Origin: UBA2970 sp965221075
Lineage (GTDB): Bacteria > Verrucomicrobiota > Verrucomicrobiia > Limisphaerales > AAA164-E04
Length of the DNA stretch: 64,000 bases
Assembly (NCBI GenBank): GCA_965221075.1
Contig: OZ244865.1
Span: 558,001-622,000 of the forward strand
Reading direction: 5' to 3'
The notes beneath the pieces are model-generated. The model saw nothing but the letters and a program-made list of their open reading frames with translations. It ran no database searches and had not been told where the DNA came from. Positions 25,687 to 34,260 of the stretch are shown piece after piece (position 1 is the first letter of the stretch; every line of letters begins with the position of its first letter). A program made the position numbers and the translations under genes.

Positions 25687-26817
25687 CTATCTCCAGTCCA
25701 GTCCCCGGGGCAGATCCGGGCACAGCACGCGGCAGCCGTCGGCGGTCACGATCACCATGTCCTCGATCCGGACCCCGCCAAGCGTCGGCGAGTAGAGGGC
25801 CGGCTCGATGGTGAGAGCGTCCCCTTCCACCAGCGGGGGCCCCTTGAAGTCCAGCAAGGGGGGCTCGTGGACCTCCAGGCCGATGCCGTGGCCGGTGCCG
25901 TGGGTCATCGCCGGGCCTTCCGCCTGCAGCGGGGGACGGATGGCCTTGTAGCCGCATCGGGACAGGGCGGCGATGGCGGCCTTGTGAACCGCCTCGCCGC
26001 TAGTTCCGGCCCTGACGGCCGCCACGGCGTCTTCGTGAGCCTGGGCCACGGCCCGGTGCATGGCTTCCACCTCGCCGGGGATCTTCCCGTGCACCACGGT
26101 TCTGGTGCAGTCCCCGTTGTAGCCGGTCTGGCGGTCCCTGGGGAAGATGTCGATCAGGATCGGCTCTCCGGTGCGCAGGGGGCCCGAGCCCCTGAAGTGG
26201 CAGTCCGCTGCGGACGCTCCTCCCGCAAGGATGCTGGGGGGGTTCTCGAAGCCCTCCTCGAGCAGCCAGATGTCGACCATTGCCTGGAGCCTCTCCGAGC
26301 TCAATTCCTCCCCCTGGTGCGTCAGGACGCCGCGGCCGGAGGCGTCGCAGCGGGCTACCAGGCGGCAGGCCCTCTCCACGGCACGCGAGGCGGCCTTCTG
26401 GGCCTTCTCCAGGCATCCGATCTCCCACTCGTCCTTGGCCCGGCGCTCGGCGGTTCCCAGTTCGGGGTGGTAGTCCACGGCGATGCCGCGCTGTTCCAGC
26501 TCCCGGGTGAAGATCAGGGGGAAGCTGCGATCGGCCTGGACCCGGTCCAGTCCCTGGCGGAAGAGGTACTCGGCAAGCGACTGGGCGGTGGCCGTCTCCC
26601 GGTCCCCGGAGAGTCCTTCCGGGGGAGGGAAGTCGGCGGGAGAGTGGATCTCCTGGGCCCGGGAATGGAGCCGGGCCCGCTCCATCTCTATGTCGCGCAC
26701 GATCAGGGCGGAGCTCCCCTCCCGCTCCACCAGCGCCACAGGGTCGCCCACCGAGAAGCGAAGGCGGTGCATCAGGGTGCGGTTGACGGCTGGTATTCCG
26801 GCGAAGACTCGGGTCAT
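25687..26817 (-). CDS. Xaa-Pro aminopeptidase/dipeptidase, M24 family
   Basis: A 376-residue metallopeptidase. The creatinase-like N-terminal domain (residues 1-130) precedes the pita-bread catalytic domain, whose five metal ligands are visible: Asp in ILIDIFPRD, Asp in GDCTRTVV, His in THGTGHGIGLEVHE, Glu in TIEPALY and Glu in RIEDMVIVT. It cleaves peptides with proline in the second position in the cytoplasm. It diverges from metG across about 130 bp. Confidence 0.9.
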   Translation of the reverse strand: MTRVFAGIPAVNRTLMHRLRFSVGDPVALVEREGSSALIVRDIEMERARLHSRAQEIHSPADFPPPEGLSGDRETATAQSLAEYLFRQGLDRVQADRSFPLIFTRELEQRGIAVDYHPELGTAERRAKDEWEIGCLEKAQKAASRAVERACRLVARCDASGRGVLTHQGEELSSERLQAMVDIWLLEEGFENPPSILAGGASAADCHFRGSGPLRTGEPILIDIFPRDRQTGYNGDCTRTVVHGKIPGEVEAMHRAVAQAHEDAVAAVRAGTSGEAVHKAAIAALSRCGYKAIRPPLQAEGPAMTHGTGHGIGLEVHEPPLLDFKGPPLVEGDALTIEPALYSPTLGGVRIEDMVIVTADGCRVLCPDLPRGLDWR

Positions 26818-26949
26818 GGCGGCGACGGGAAGGCTCCTCCTCCGGTCCCGGGTTGGCAACCGAATACTGCCCGGGCGTCGGACGGGGTCCTTGCCGCTGG
26901 GCTGACCGGCGGCTAGTGTGGCCCGCCCGATGCGGCGGCAAGCGCCTGG

Positions 26950-28518
26950 ATGAGCAAGAGATTCTACGTCACCACGGCCATCGACTACGTCAACGGGGAG
27001 CCCCACCTGGGGCACGCCTACGAGAAGGTCGTCGCCGATGTGATGGTCCGGGCCCACCGCAGCCTGGGCGAGGAGACCTTCTACCTGACCGGGCTGGACG
27101 AGCATGGCCAGAAGGTGGAGCAGGCGGCCCGCCAGGCAGGGGTGGAGGTCCGGGAATACTGCGACCGGCTGGCCGGGGTATGGCGCGGCTTCGTGGAGAG
27201 GCTGGGACTGTGCAACGACGACTTCGTCCGCACCAGCGACAGCCGCCACCGAGCTGCCGTAGTCGAGCTGCTCCGCCACCTCCACCAGGAGGGGCACTTC
27301 TACAAGGACTCCTACACCGGCTACTACTCCACCAAGCAGGAGACTTTCCTTACCGACAGGGACCGGCTGCCCGACGGCAGCTTCGATCCCCTCTACGGGG
27401 AGGTGTCCGAGCTGAAGGAGGAGAACTGGTACTTCCGGCTGGGACGGCACCAGCAGTGGCTGAGCGACCACATCCGCGGCAATCCCGGATTCGTCCACCC
27501 CGAGAACCGCCGCAACGAGGTGCTGGGCTTCCTGGAGAATAACGAACTGGAGGATCTTTGCATCAGCCGCCCCCGAGAGCGGCTCCAGTGGGGCATCCCG
27601 CTGCCGTTCGACCCCGGCTACGTCACCTATGTGTGGTTCGACGCACTGGTCAACTACGCCAGCATCCCCGCCCACCTGGGGGATCCCCGGCTGGCGGTCC
27701 TGCGCGAGGCGCCCGGAAAGGACGGCCCGAGCCTCTGGCCCGCGGACGTGCACGTGATCGGCAAGGACATCCTCAAGTTCCACGCGGTCTACTGGCCCAT
27801 AATGCTCAAGGCCGCGGGCCTGGAGCTCCCCCGCCAGATCTGCGTCCACGGATGGTGGCAGAAGGACGGGGAGAAGATGAGCAAGTCCACCGGCAACATC
27901 GTGGATCCGCTGCAGGTGATCGGCCAGTGGGGGCTGGACGCATTCCGGTACTACCTGGTGCGCGAGCTGGATATCGGGGGAGACGGCAACTGGACGGACG
28001 AGGGCTTCGCCTCGCGCTACTCGGCCGAGCTGGCCAACGGGCTGGGCAACCTGGTGCACCGATCCCTCTCCATGCTCGGCCGCTACCGCGATGGAATCGT
28101 TCCGGCGCGTGCCGGAGGGAAGGGGACGCTGGAGGGCGAGGCGGTCCGGGCGTCCAAGGAAATCGCCGATCTCTACCGGTCCCGCCGGCTGCAGGCGGCC
28201 CTGCAGGCGGCCTGCGGCCTGGTGGCGGAGGCCAACCGCTACATCGACCGGACTGCTCCCTTCAAGCTGGCCAGGCAGCCGGACCAGGCGGGGAGGCTGG
28301 ATGAGATCCTATACAGCATGGCGGAGGCTGTGCGCATCCTGGCCGTCCTGCTCTGGCCGGTGCTCCCCTCCACCTCGGGGAAGATCTACCGGCAGCTGGC
28401 CTTGCAGGGGCAGCCCGACCGGATGTCCGGGGCTGCCTGGGGGGGGCTGCAGGAGGGGCACAAGGCTGGGCGTCCCGAGGTCCTCTTTCCTCGTCCCGAG
28501 CAGCTTGCACAGAGCTAG
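26950..28518 (+). CDS. metG: Methionyl-tRNA synthetase
   Basis: A 522-residue class I synthetase that charges tRNA-Met. The HIGH motif is PHLGH (residues 18-22) and the KMSKS loop is GEKMSKSTGN near residues 306-315. The C-terminal anticodon-binding domain ends soon after residue 480. The zinc-ribbon Cys residues of other MetG forms are absent, as in the B. subtilis-like type, and there is no tRNA-binding C-terminal extension. The stop TAG lies inside CTAG (28515-28518), the target duplication of the IS1182-like element, so the end of the protein may have been redefined by the insertion. Divergent from the M24 peptidase. Confidence 0.95.
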   Translation: MSKRFYVTTAIDYVNGEPHLGHAYEKVVADVMVRAHRSLGEETFYLTGLDEHGQKVEQAARQAGVEVREYCDRLAGVWRGFVERLGLCNDDFVRTSDSRHRAAVVELLRHLHQEGHFYKDSYTGYYSTKQETFLTDRDRLPDGSFDPLYGEVSELKEENWYFRLGRHQQWLSDHIRGNPGFVHPENRRNEVLGFLENNELEDLCISRPRERLQWGIPLPFDPGYVTYVWFDALVNYASIPAHLGDPRLAVLREAPGKDGPSLWPADVHVIGKDILKFHAVYWPIMLKAAGLELPRQICVHGWWQKDGEKMSKSTGNIVDPLQVIGQWGLDAFRYYLVRELDIGGDGNWTDEGFASRYSAELANGLGNLVHRSLSMLGRYRDGIVPARAGGKGTLEGEAVRASKEIADLYRSRRLQAALQAACGLVAEANRYIDRTAPFKLARQPDQAGRLDEILYSMAEAVRILAVLLWPVLPSTSGKIYRQLALQGQPDRMSGAAWGGLQEGHKAGRPEVLFPRPEQLAQS

Positions 28519-30283
28519 GAGCCTGTCGGATTTCGGGCAAGCCGAAGGAGAACAGGCAGTTTTCTCTCTTCGAGCAAGATAGTCCTATCGCGCCAGCAGT
28601 GCGCGAGGAAGGTTCCTGGTAGACGCGCTGGTCCGCCGGTCAGCAGTCCGCAAGCATGGGCAACATCTTCCATCCGATCGACAACTCCCAGCTCTACCTG
28701 CTCCCTCCCTCGGTGCAGGAATGGCTTCCCCCCAATCATCTGGCCCGCTTCGTTGTCGATGTAGTTGGGGAACTGGATCTGACCCCGATTCTCTCGGCCT
28801 ACTCTCCCAGCGGCAGGAAGGCCTACCACCCGGAGGTGCTTCTGGGGCTGCTCTTCTACGGCTATGCGAAGGGCGTTTTCTCCAGCCGGCAGCTGGAGCG
28901 GGCGACCTACGACACGCTGGACTACCGCTTCGTGTCCCGGAACGAGCATCCCGACCACGACACCATCTCGGCGTTCCGCAAGCGGTTCCTGGGGGAACTG
29001 GAGGGGCTCTTTCTTCAGATCATGGTTCTGGCCAAGGAGGTGGGCTTTGTGCGCATGGGCAAGGTGAGTCTGGATGGGACGAAGATCCAGGCCAATGCCA
29101 GCAAGCACAAGGCCTTGAGCTGGGAGCATGCCGAGCGGCTGGAAAAGCAGCTCAAGGAAGAGATCGCCAAGCTGATGGAGATGGCGGGCAATGCGGATGC
29201 CGAGGAAACCTGCGAGCTGGACGTGCCCGCCGAGATCGAGCGCAGGGAGGATCGCTTGAAGGCGCTGCGGGAAGCGAAGCAGGCGATTCGCGACCGGGCG
29301 GCCCAGCGCCATGAGCGGGAGCAGTCCGAACGCAAAGCCGCAGGCGAGTCTCGAGCCGAGCCCCCCTCGAGGCCGAAGGAAGAGAGGAGCGAGGAGCCAG
29401 CCAAGGAGCCCGCTCGGCTTCAATCCGGGGATCCTCTAGCCCATGGGAAGGAGGAGAGGAGCGAAGAGCCGGCCGAGGAGCCGCCACCGGAGCCACGGGC
29501 GAAGGATCAGGTGAACCTGACCGATCCCGAGTCCCGGATCATGAAGACCGGCAACGGCTTCGAGCAGTGCTACAATGCCCAGGCAGTGGTAGATGCCGAA
29601 AGCCATCTGATCGTCGCATCGCACATCACGGAAGCAGGCAACGACAAGCAGCAGGTGAAGCCGGCGCTGGAGGCTCTCAAGAAGACGGAAGCGGAGCTAG
29701 GGAAGCCTGAAGCGTTGCTGGCCGATGCCGGCTATCACAGTGCCGCCAATATCGATCTGTGCGAGGAGGAGGGCATCGTGCCCTATATCGCCCAGAGGAG
29801 GGAGAAGCATCACGAGCCATTGGAGAAGCGGCTGGAACAGCCGCCTGAATGTCCCGGGAACGCCAGTGGGGTGGAACGGGCGCGTCACCGGCTCAAGACT
29901 TCGGAAGGCAAGGCAGTGTATTCGAAGCGGAAGTGCACGGTGGAAACGGTGTTCGGCAACATCAAGGAGGCGCTCGGCTTCCGACGGTTCCACCTGCGAG
30001 GCAAGCAATCTGTCCAAGGAGAGTGGACCCTGGTGAGCCTGCCTTGGAATCTGAAGCGGATGCATTCGCTGACCAGCGCAGCATGAGGGGGAGGGACCGG
30101 GATCCCCTCTCTCACGGGGGCAGGCGCTTCCTGTGAGGGGCCGATCCAGCTCCCTATTCCGCAAACCCGCGCGACTGTCCCGTCGATCGAGTCGCCTGAA
30201 GAACCTCGAGAGCATGCTTGCCGATCGGCAAGCACCCTGCAGATGAGTTGTTCAGGAACGCGATCCCGTTTTCCGACAGACTC
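28519..30283 (+). mobile_element. IS1182-like insertion sequence, complete
   Basis: A 1,765-bp element. The terminal inverted repeats are GAGCCTGTCGGA (28519-28530) and the complement of TCCGACAGACTC (30272-30283), 11 of 12 matching. CTAG lies at 28515-28518 on the left. On the right it is seen as CTA at 30284-30286 plus G at 31479, split by a later IS630 insertion, which supports a 4-bp CTAG target duplication. It encodes one transposase. Three truncated copies of its left end lie at 4433, 7323 and 31480. The IS1182 family assignment comes from the transposase. Confidence 0.85.
28656..30086 (+). CDS. IS1182-family DDE transposase
   Basis: A 476-residue transposase. The N-terminal DUF772-type domain includes LYLLPPSVQEWLPPNHLARF and HPEVLLGLLFYGYAKG. 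The DDE residues are Asp in KVSLDGTKIQANAS, Asp in LLADAGYHSAANID and Glu in CTVETVFGNIKEALG. Between the first and second Asp lies a long, highly charged Glu/Lys/Pro-rich insert (roughly residues 150-290). The frame is intact and both ends of the element are present, so the copy could be active. It carries no accessory genes. Confidence 0.92.
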   Translation: MGNIFHPIDNSQLYLLPPSVQEWLPPNHLARFVVDVVGELDLTPILSAYSPSGRKAYHPEVLLGLLFYGYAKGVFSSRQLERATYDTLDYRFVSRNEHPDHDTISAFRKRFLGELEGLFLQIMVLAKEVGFVRMGKVSLDGTKIQANASKHKALSWEHAERLEKQLKEEIAKLMEMAGNADAEETCELDVPAEIERREDRLKALREAKQAIRDRAAQRHEREQSERKAAGESRAEPPSRPKEERSEEPAKEPARLQSGDPLAHGKEERSEEPAEEPPPEPRAKDQVNLTDPESRIMKTGNGFEQCYNAQAVVDAESHLIVASHITEAGNDKQQVKPALEALKKTEAELGKPEALLADAGYHSAANIDLCEEEGIVPYIAQRREKHHEPLEKRLEQPPECPGNASGVERARHRLKTSEGKAVYSKRKCTVETVFGNIKEALGFRRFHLRGKQSVQGEWTLVSLPWNLKRMHSLTSAA

Positions 30284-30286
30284 CTA

Positions 30287-31476
30287 GTGTCCTGTATGTA
30301 ATAAGTATAGATCAATGGCGGTTTTTATGGTACAGTCCAGTTCGGCGCATACCAGCGCATTGATTATGGGACGACCGATCACGATTCTGGAGCTTTCAGC
30401 AGACCAGGAAGCGGAGCTCAACCGGCGTGTGCGTGCTCTCACCACACCGGCACGAGATCTCCTGCGTGCACGCATCGTGCTGCTGCGAGCAGGAGGGAAG
30501 AGTCAGAGAGATGTGGCCAAAGAGGTGAGAACCTCGCAGCAGACTGTGTGCAAGTGGACGCAGCGCTTCGCCAAGGAGGGGCTCGATGGCCTGGTGGATC
30601 GCGAGGGCCGTGGCGTCAAGCCGAGCATTCCCCAGGAAGTGGTCGAGAAGGTGATCGAGCTGGCGGGCCAGCGTGCGCCAGGCATCAAGCGGCGCAGCAC
30701 CCGGACCACGGCGGCCGAAGTCGGCATCTCGGCCTCCAGCGTCAGCAGCATCTGGCGGGCACACGGCCTCAAGCCCCATCTCAAGCGCAACTTCAAGCTC
30801 TCCAACGATCCCGAGTTCGAGGAGAAGTTCCGGGATGTCGTGGGCCTGTACCTGGATCCGCCGGAGAAAGCCGTGGTGTACTGCTCCGACGAGCAGTCGC
30901 AGATCCAGGCGCTGCAACGCACGCAGCCGGGCCTGCCGCTGGGCATGGGGCACATCCGCACCCAGACGCACGACTACTACCGGCACGGCACGATCACGCT
31001 CTTTGCGGCGATGAACTACCTGGACGGCAAGCTGATCCAGCGTCTGGAAAGCAGGCACACGCACGTGGAGTGGCTGCGCTTCCTCAAGCAGATCGAACGC
31101 GAAACCCCCGACGGGCTGGCCATCCACATCATCGCCGACAACTACGCTACGCACAAGCACGCCAAGGTCAGGGCCTGGCTGGCCAAGCATCCGAGGATCA
31201 CGATGCACTTCACTCCGACATCGAGCTCCTGGCTCAACATGGTCGAGCGGTTCTTTGCCGAGCTGACCACTGTGGTCCGAGACCAGAGCTACACCAGCGT
31301 CTCTCAACTCAAGAGCGCGATCCAGCGGCACCTGGCAGAGCACAACGCCGATCCCAAGCCCTTCAGGTGGGTTGCCAAGGGCGAGGATATCCTGGCGAAG
31401 ATCAAGCGTGCCAGGGCACGGCTCGCAGAGTGCCAGGCCACAAGCGTTTGATCTAGCTTTATAGAGCACAGTACAC
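30287..31476 (+). mobile_element. IS630-family insertion sequence, complete
   Basis: A 1,190-bp element flanked by TA at 30285-30286 and 31477-31478, the dinucleotide duplication made by IS630/Tc1 elements. The outer ends GTGTCCTGT and the complement of ACAGTACAC match at 8 of 9 bases. It inserted into the central TA of the CTAG at the right edge of the IS1182-like element, so it is the younger insertion. Confidence 0.85.
30366..31451 (+). CDS. IS630-family transposase
   Basis: A 361-residue transposase (378 if translation starts at the ATG at 30315; MGRPITILELS is the more typical family start). An N-terminal helix-turn-helix (SQRDVAKEVRTSQQTVCKWTQ) is followed by a DDE domain with Asp in VVYCSDEQSQ, Asp in IIADNYATHKH and Glu in SSWLNMVERFFAEL. 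The frame is intact and the element ends are complete, so transposition is plausible. Neither start has a clear Shine-Dalgarno sequence. Confidence 0.9.
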   Translation: MGRPITILELSADQEAELNRRVRALTTPARDLLRARIVLLRAGGKSQRDVAKEVRTSQQTVCKWTQRFAKEGLDGLVDREGRGVKPSIPQEVVEKVIELAGQRAPGIKRRSTRTTAAEVGISASSVSSIWRAHGLKPHLKRNFKLSNDPEFEEKFRDVVGLYLDPPEKAVVYCSDEQSQIQALQRTQPGLPLGMGHIRTQTHDYYRHGTITLFAAMNYLDGKLIQRLESRHTHVEWLRFLKQIERETPDGLAIHIIADNYATHKHAKVRAWLAKHPRITMHFTPTSSSWLNMVERFFAELTTVVRDQSYTSVSQLKSAIQRHLAEHNADPKPFRWVAKGEDILAKIKRARARLAECQATSV

Positions 31477-31479
31477 TAG

Positions 31480-31519
31480 GAGCCTGTTGGATTTCGGGGA
31501 GCCGAAGAAGAACGGGCTC
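31480..31519 (+). mobile_element. Solo end of a third IS1182-like copy
   Basis: GAGCCTGTTGGATTTCGGGG and the next bases match the left end of the intact element with few changes, directly after the CTAG that the IS630 element split. After about 35 bases the match ends in GGGCTCCTAA, which itself resembles an inverted terminal repeat. Only the end is left. Confidence 0.65.
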
Positions 31520-31645
31520 CTAAAAGTAGCCGTCCTTCTTGCGATCCTCTATGGAGGTCTCGGAGCGGCGGTCGTCGGCGCGGGATTCCAGCCCCAGGGC
31601 CAGTGCTAAAGCGTAGCGGGGGGGCGTCCGGATTTCATGAGGAAG
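31520..31645 (-). pseudogene. C-terminal remnant of an unidentified gene cut by the IS region
   Basis: A minus-strand frame with balanced composition ends in RSETSIEDRKKDGYF and a TAG at 31520-31522, and can be followed back about 40 codons. It then loses any sign of coding. The stop abuts the solo IS end. No family was recognised; it is most likely the tail of a gene truncated during rearrangement. Confidence 0.35.
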
Positions 31646-32216
31646 GAGGCGCTACCCATGCTTGGAACGGCTCCCAGTACGGACCGGTCGGTCCTTCTAC
31701 AAGACATCCATACCTGACGTCACGGGGCCTGTCCCGGGTGCGGGTCTTGCTCCCATCTGCTTGTCTCACGTCCTTCGTTTTCCTTCCTCGAAGGACATCC
31801 CCCCCTGGCGGGCGGTTCAAGAAGGGAGCGGGAGGGAGCCTGCGCCATGGAGGTGCGTTTGCACTTCCTGCGCCTTGCGTTACGATGTCGGCCATGAACA
31901 ACAGACATGTGCCTCAGCGGAGCGTGGAGACGGAAGATCAGGATGAGTGGAGAAGGGCTAGGGCGGGCAGGAGGAGTGGGGTGGAGGGGGGCGACTTTCG
32001 CAATGGGCCTCCGGGGCGGGGGCCTCGGCGGCCAGGAAGCAAGGGAAAAAACAAATGGGCGGAGTGGGCAAGGTTTTTGGCGTTGTTTTTTCGGGAGAAA
32101 ATTCAGGAATGGATTGGCTGGCTCCATTCGGTATTTTTATAACGCAAGAGATTGCGGGTGTTAGGAGGGAGGCTGTTCGGCGGCGGAGACTGCTGCCTTG
32201 AGGTATCAGTAGTCCG
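31646..32216. other. Non-coding, lower-GC decayed region
   Basis: No supported gene. Poly-G and poly-T runs and lower GC than the surroundings mark it as accessory sequence. A possible weak terminator is at 32108-32137 (AATGGA, nine-base loop, TCCATT, then TATTTTT on the + strand). I see nothing else that I can name. Confidence 0.45.
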
Positions 32217-32333
32217 CATGGGGGTAGCTGCGGACAGCTGCAGGACCAGGGACGACTTTCCGGCCGCTCCGACGCCGTAGAGAGCCGCCAGGCGGACCGT
32301 CGGCGGACAGTTGCGGACGATCCATTCCCGAGG
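32217..32333 (-). pseudogene. P-loop fragment resembling RepA/AAA_25 ATPases
   Basis: A short minus-strand frame reads PREWIVRN, then PPTVRLAALYGVGAAGKSS (Walker A at 32250-32276), then LVLQLSAA. The order of Trp-(I/L)-Val, a Pro-containing turn, a hydrophobic strand, a P-loop and LxLQLxxA matches the start of AAA_25/RepA-type ATPases found on plasmids, prophages and integrated elements. Sequence on both sides is not recognisably coding and a stop follows at 32103. It appears to be a degraded piece of a mobile-element replication gene. Confidence 0.4.
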
Positions 32334-32406
32334 CGGCGGCAGAGCAGGTTGTCCCTTGTCCAGAATGTGCGGTTGCACCAGGGGGGGCAGGTAGGGGGGC
32401 GGCTCT

Positions 32407-33534
32407 CTACTCGGCCGCAAACTCGGCGGCCTTGGAGAACCAGTAGTCCGCCCTGGCCTGGGAGCGCCCAACGCCCCGGCCGGAGGAGTAGGCCACCGCA
32501 AGCATCAGGGCCGCCGGAGCGTTTTTTTGGGCGGCGGCCCTGAGCCACCACTTGACCGCCCGGGCCTGGTCCTTCTCCACGCCTTCGCCCTCGGCGTAGC
32601 AAGCCCCAAGGGCGCACTGCGCGTCGGCATGCCCCTGGGCCGCGGCGAGGCGCCACCACCTGACCGCCTCCTCCTCGTCCACCTCCACCCCCTCGCCGAG
32701 GGAGCAGCAAAACCCCATCCAGTGCTGGGCCTCGGCGAGGCCCTGCTCTGCGGCCTTGCGGTACCAGAAGACCGCCGCCCTTTCATCCTTCTCCACGCCC
32801 TGGCCCCTGTCGTAGCAGGACCCCAGGTTCTTCTGGGCCTCGGCGTGCCCCTGCTCTGCGGCCTTGAGCCACCAGCGTGCCGCCGCCCTTTCATCCTTCT
32901 CCACGCCCTGGCCCCTGGCGTAGCAGGACCCCAGGTTCTTCTGGGCCTCGGCGAGGCCCTGCTCGGCAGCCCGGCGAAACCAGCGCGCCGCCTCCCTTTC
33001 GTCCTTCTCCACGCCCTGGCCCCTGGCGTAGGAAACTCCCAGGTTGTTCTGGGCCTGGGCATGACCTTGTTCGGCGGCCTTGCGGTACCAGCGTGCCGCC
33101 TCCCTTTCGTCCTTCTCCACGCCCTGGCCGAGGTCGTAGAAAGCGCCCAGCCAGAACTGGGCCTCCCGGTGCCCCTGCTCTGCGGCCTTGCGGTACCACT
33201 TGTAGGCCATGGCCTGCGACTTCTCCACGTGGTCGCCGTACTTGTGCGCCCTGCCCATGTTATACTGCGCCTCGGCGTGGCCCCCCTCGGCGGCCATTCG
33301 CCACCAGCGCACCGCCTCCCCCATGTCCTGGTCCACTCCCTCGCCTAGGTAGTAGAAAGCTCCCAGGGCGGCCTGGGCCTCGGCATCGCCGTTCTCGGCG
33401 GCCGCCCTGAGCATGGCGGGGGAGGGACGGTCTACCCTCTGCGACTGATCTGTCCCTTTCAGGAACGGCAGGGCGAAGTACCCTAGTCCGAGGACAGCGA
33501 GGGCAAGCAAGAGAGCGCTGATCGCCTCTTTCAT
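32407..33534 (-). CDS. Membrane-anchored Sel1-repeat protein
   Basis: A 375-residue protein. Residues 7-26 form a single N-terminal membrane segment or signal anchor. Nine Sel1-like repeats of 36 residues follow (from about residue 46 to the end), with the consensus AEAQxxLGxxYxxGxGV and AxxWxxKAAEQG. Repeats 3-6 are nearly identical in DNA sequence, suggesting recent expansion by unequal crossing-over. Sel1 repeats form alpha solenoids that bind proteins. It overlaps the lipoprotein gene upstream by ATGA, so the two are translationally coupled and may work together at the envelope. The binding partner is unknown. Confidence 0.8.
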   Translation of the reverse strand: MKEAISALLLALAVLGLGYFALPFLKGTDQSQRVDRPSPAMLRAAAENGDAEAQAALGAFYYLGEGVDQDMGEAVRWWRMAAEGGHAEAQYNMGRAHKYGDHVEKSQAMAYKWYRKAAEQGHREAQFWLGAFYDLGQGVEKDEREAARWYRKAAEQGHAQAQNNLGVSYARGQGVEKDEREAARWFRRAAEQGLAEAQKNLGSCYARGQGVEKDERAAARWWLKAAEQGHAEAQKNLGSCYDRGQGVEKDERAAVFWYRKAAEQGLAEAQHWMGFCCSLGEGVEVDEEEAVRWWRLAAAQGHADAQCALGACYAEGEGVEKDQARAVKWWLRAAAQKNAPAALMLAVAYSSGRGVGRSQARADYWFSKAAEFAAE

Positions 33535-33923
33535 GGGTTTTTCATGGTGGCAATGCGGACCTCGGCGTCCAGGAAGGCCCGATCGCTCTCGCCGGTGCGG
33601 GAGAGGGCCAGCATGACGGTTCCCTCCTCCAGGCGGAAGACCACCTTGTCCCGGGTGGGAGCCGCTTCGCCCATCCTGGCAATGATCGTGCCGACCCGCT
33701 GCGCGTCGCCCGCCGTCCAGGCCTCGGTGAACGTGGAGGTCTTGCGGGTGTGCGACTGGCAGGCTGCCAGCAGCAGGATCAGGGGCAGGGCAAAGAGGTG
33801 GGCTGGCCTTGACGAAGTGAAGCTGCTTGCTGTTGAGGAACTCTTGCAGCTGTTCCCGGTATATCGAAGCTCGCGCTGCGAGTTAGACTGAGACGTTTGA
33901 GACGAGCGCATCGAGGTTGGCAC
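33531..33923 (-). CDS. Small putative lipoprotein with a chimeric 5' end
   Basis: The C-terminal 85 residues form a small mature domain (FTEAWTAGDAQRVGTI, RDKVVFRLEEGTVMLALSR) after a convincing lipoprotein signal (LFALPLILLLAAC). But no ATG, GTG or TTG lies at the proper distance before that signal. The only upstream starts (33923 and 33911) add about 45 Ser/Thr-rich residues that belong to the neighbouring decayed sequence. The real start was probably removed by rearrangement, and the gene may now use an imported start or be dead. Its function is unknown; it is coupled to the Sel1 gene. Confidence 0.5.
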   Translation of the reverse strand: MPTSMRSSQTSQSNSQRELRYTGNSCKSSSTASSFTSSRPAHLFALPLILLLAACQSHTRKTSTFTEAWTAGDAQRVGTIIARMGEAAPTRDKVVFRLEEGTVMLALSRTGESDRAFLDAEVRIATMKNP

Positions 33924-34260
33924 ACTGAGCGGTGACGAGGAGGGCAGGATCCACGAGCAGCTTCCAGCGCTGGTCCTCGAGAACTGGAGCTAAGTGCTGC
34001 TTGATGCACCGGATCATGTCTAACCCCTTCTAGGCGTGTGTGATTACTTGGCAATTCTTGAAGGTGATCTCGGGGTTGGGTAGAAGCCCGTCTATGTTGC
34101 CGATGCAGATGGGTGGCTTTTGGGTGGAGAAGAATGCGACCGGCTGGGGTCGCCTCGGTGAGCAGACAGAGTGTAAAAGGTCTGTTCGGTAGTCTTGGTG
34201 TTGCGCTCCTCGCTGAAAAAAGCGACGCGGAGAGCAGCGGCATTTGTGGCAGCCGAGCAT
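33883..34260 (-). pseudogene. Decayed open frame of unknown family
   Basis: One minus-strand frame reads for about 125 codons with a single in-frame TAG at 34030-34032 and a final TAA at 33883-33885. It includes PEITFKNCQVITHA, then KGLDMIRCIKQHLAPVLED and VTAQCANLDALVS. The residue mix looks like a real protein, and GC is lower than in the neighbours. Fragments in other frames upstream (34261-34680) suggest that a longer gene was broken by frameshifts. A mobile-element protein is likely, but I do not recognise the family. Confidence 0.4.

Noticed and set aside
31603..32142. 179-codon + strand frame in the accessory region
   Set aside because: Low-complexity Gly/Arg/Pro composition, no homology, and it crosses a minus-strand gene remnant.
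32800..33140. Regular DNA repeats that could suggest a CRISPR array
   Set aside because: The period is 108 bp and in frame with Sel1 protein repeats; there are no short palindromic repeats with unique spacers.
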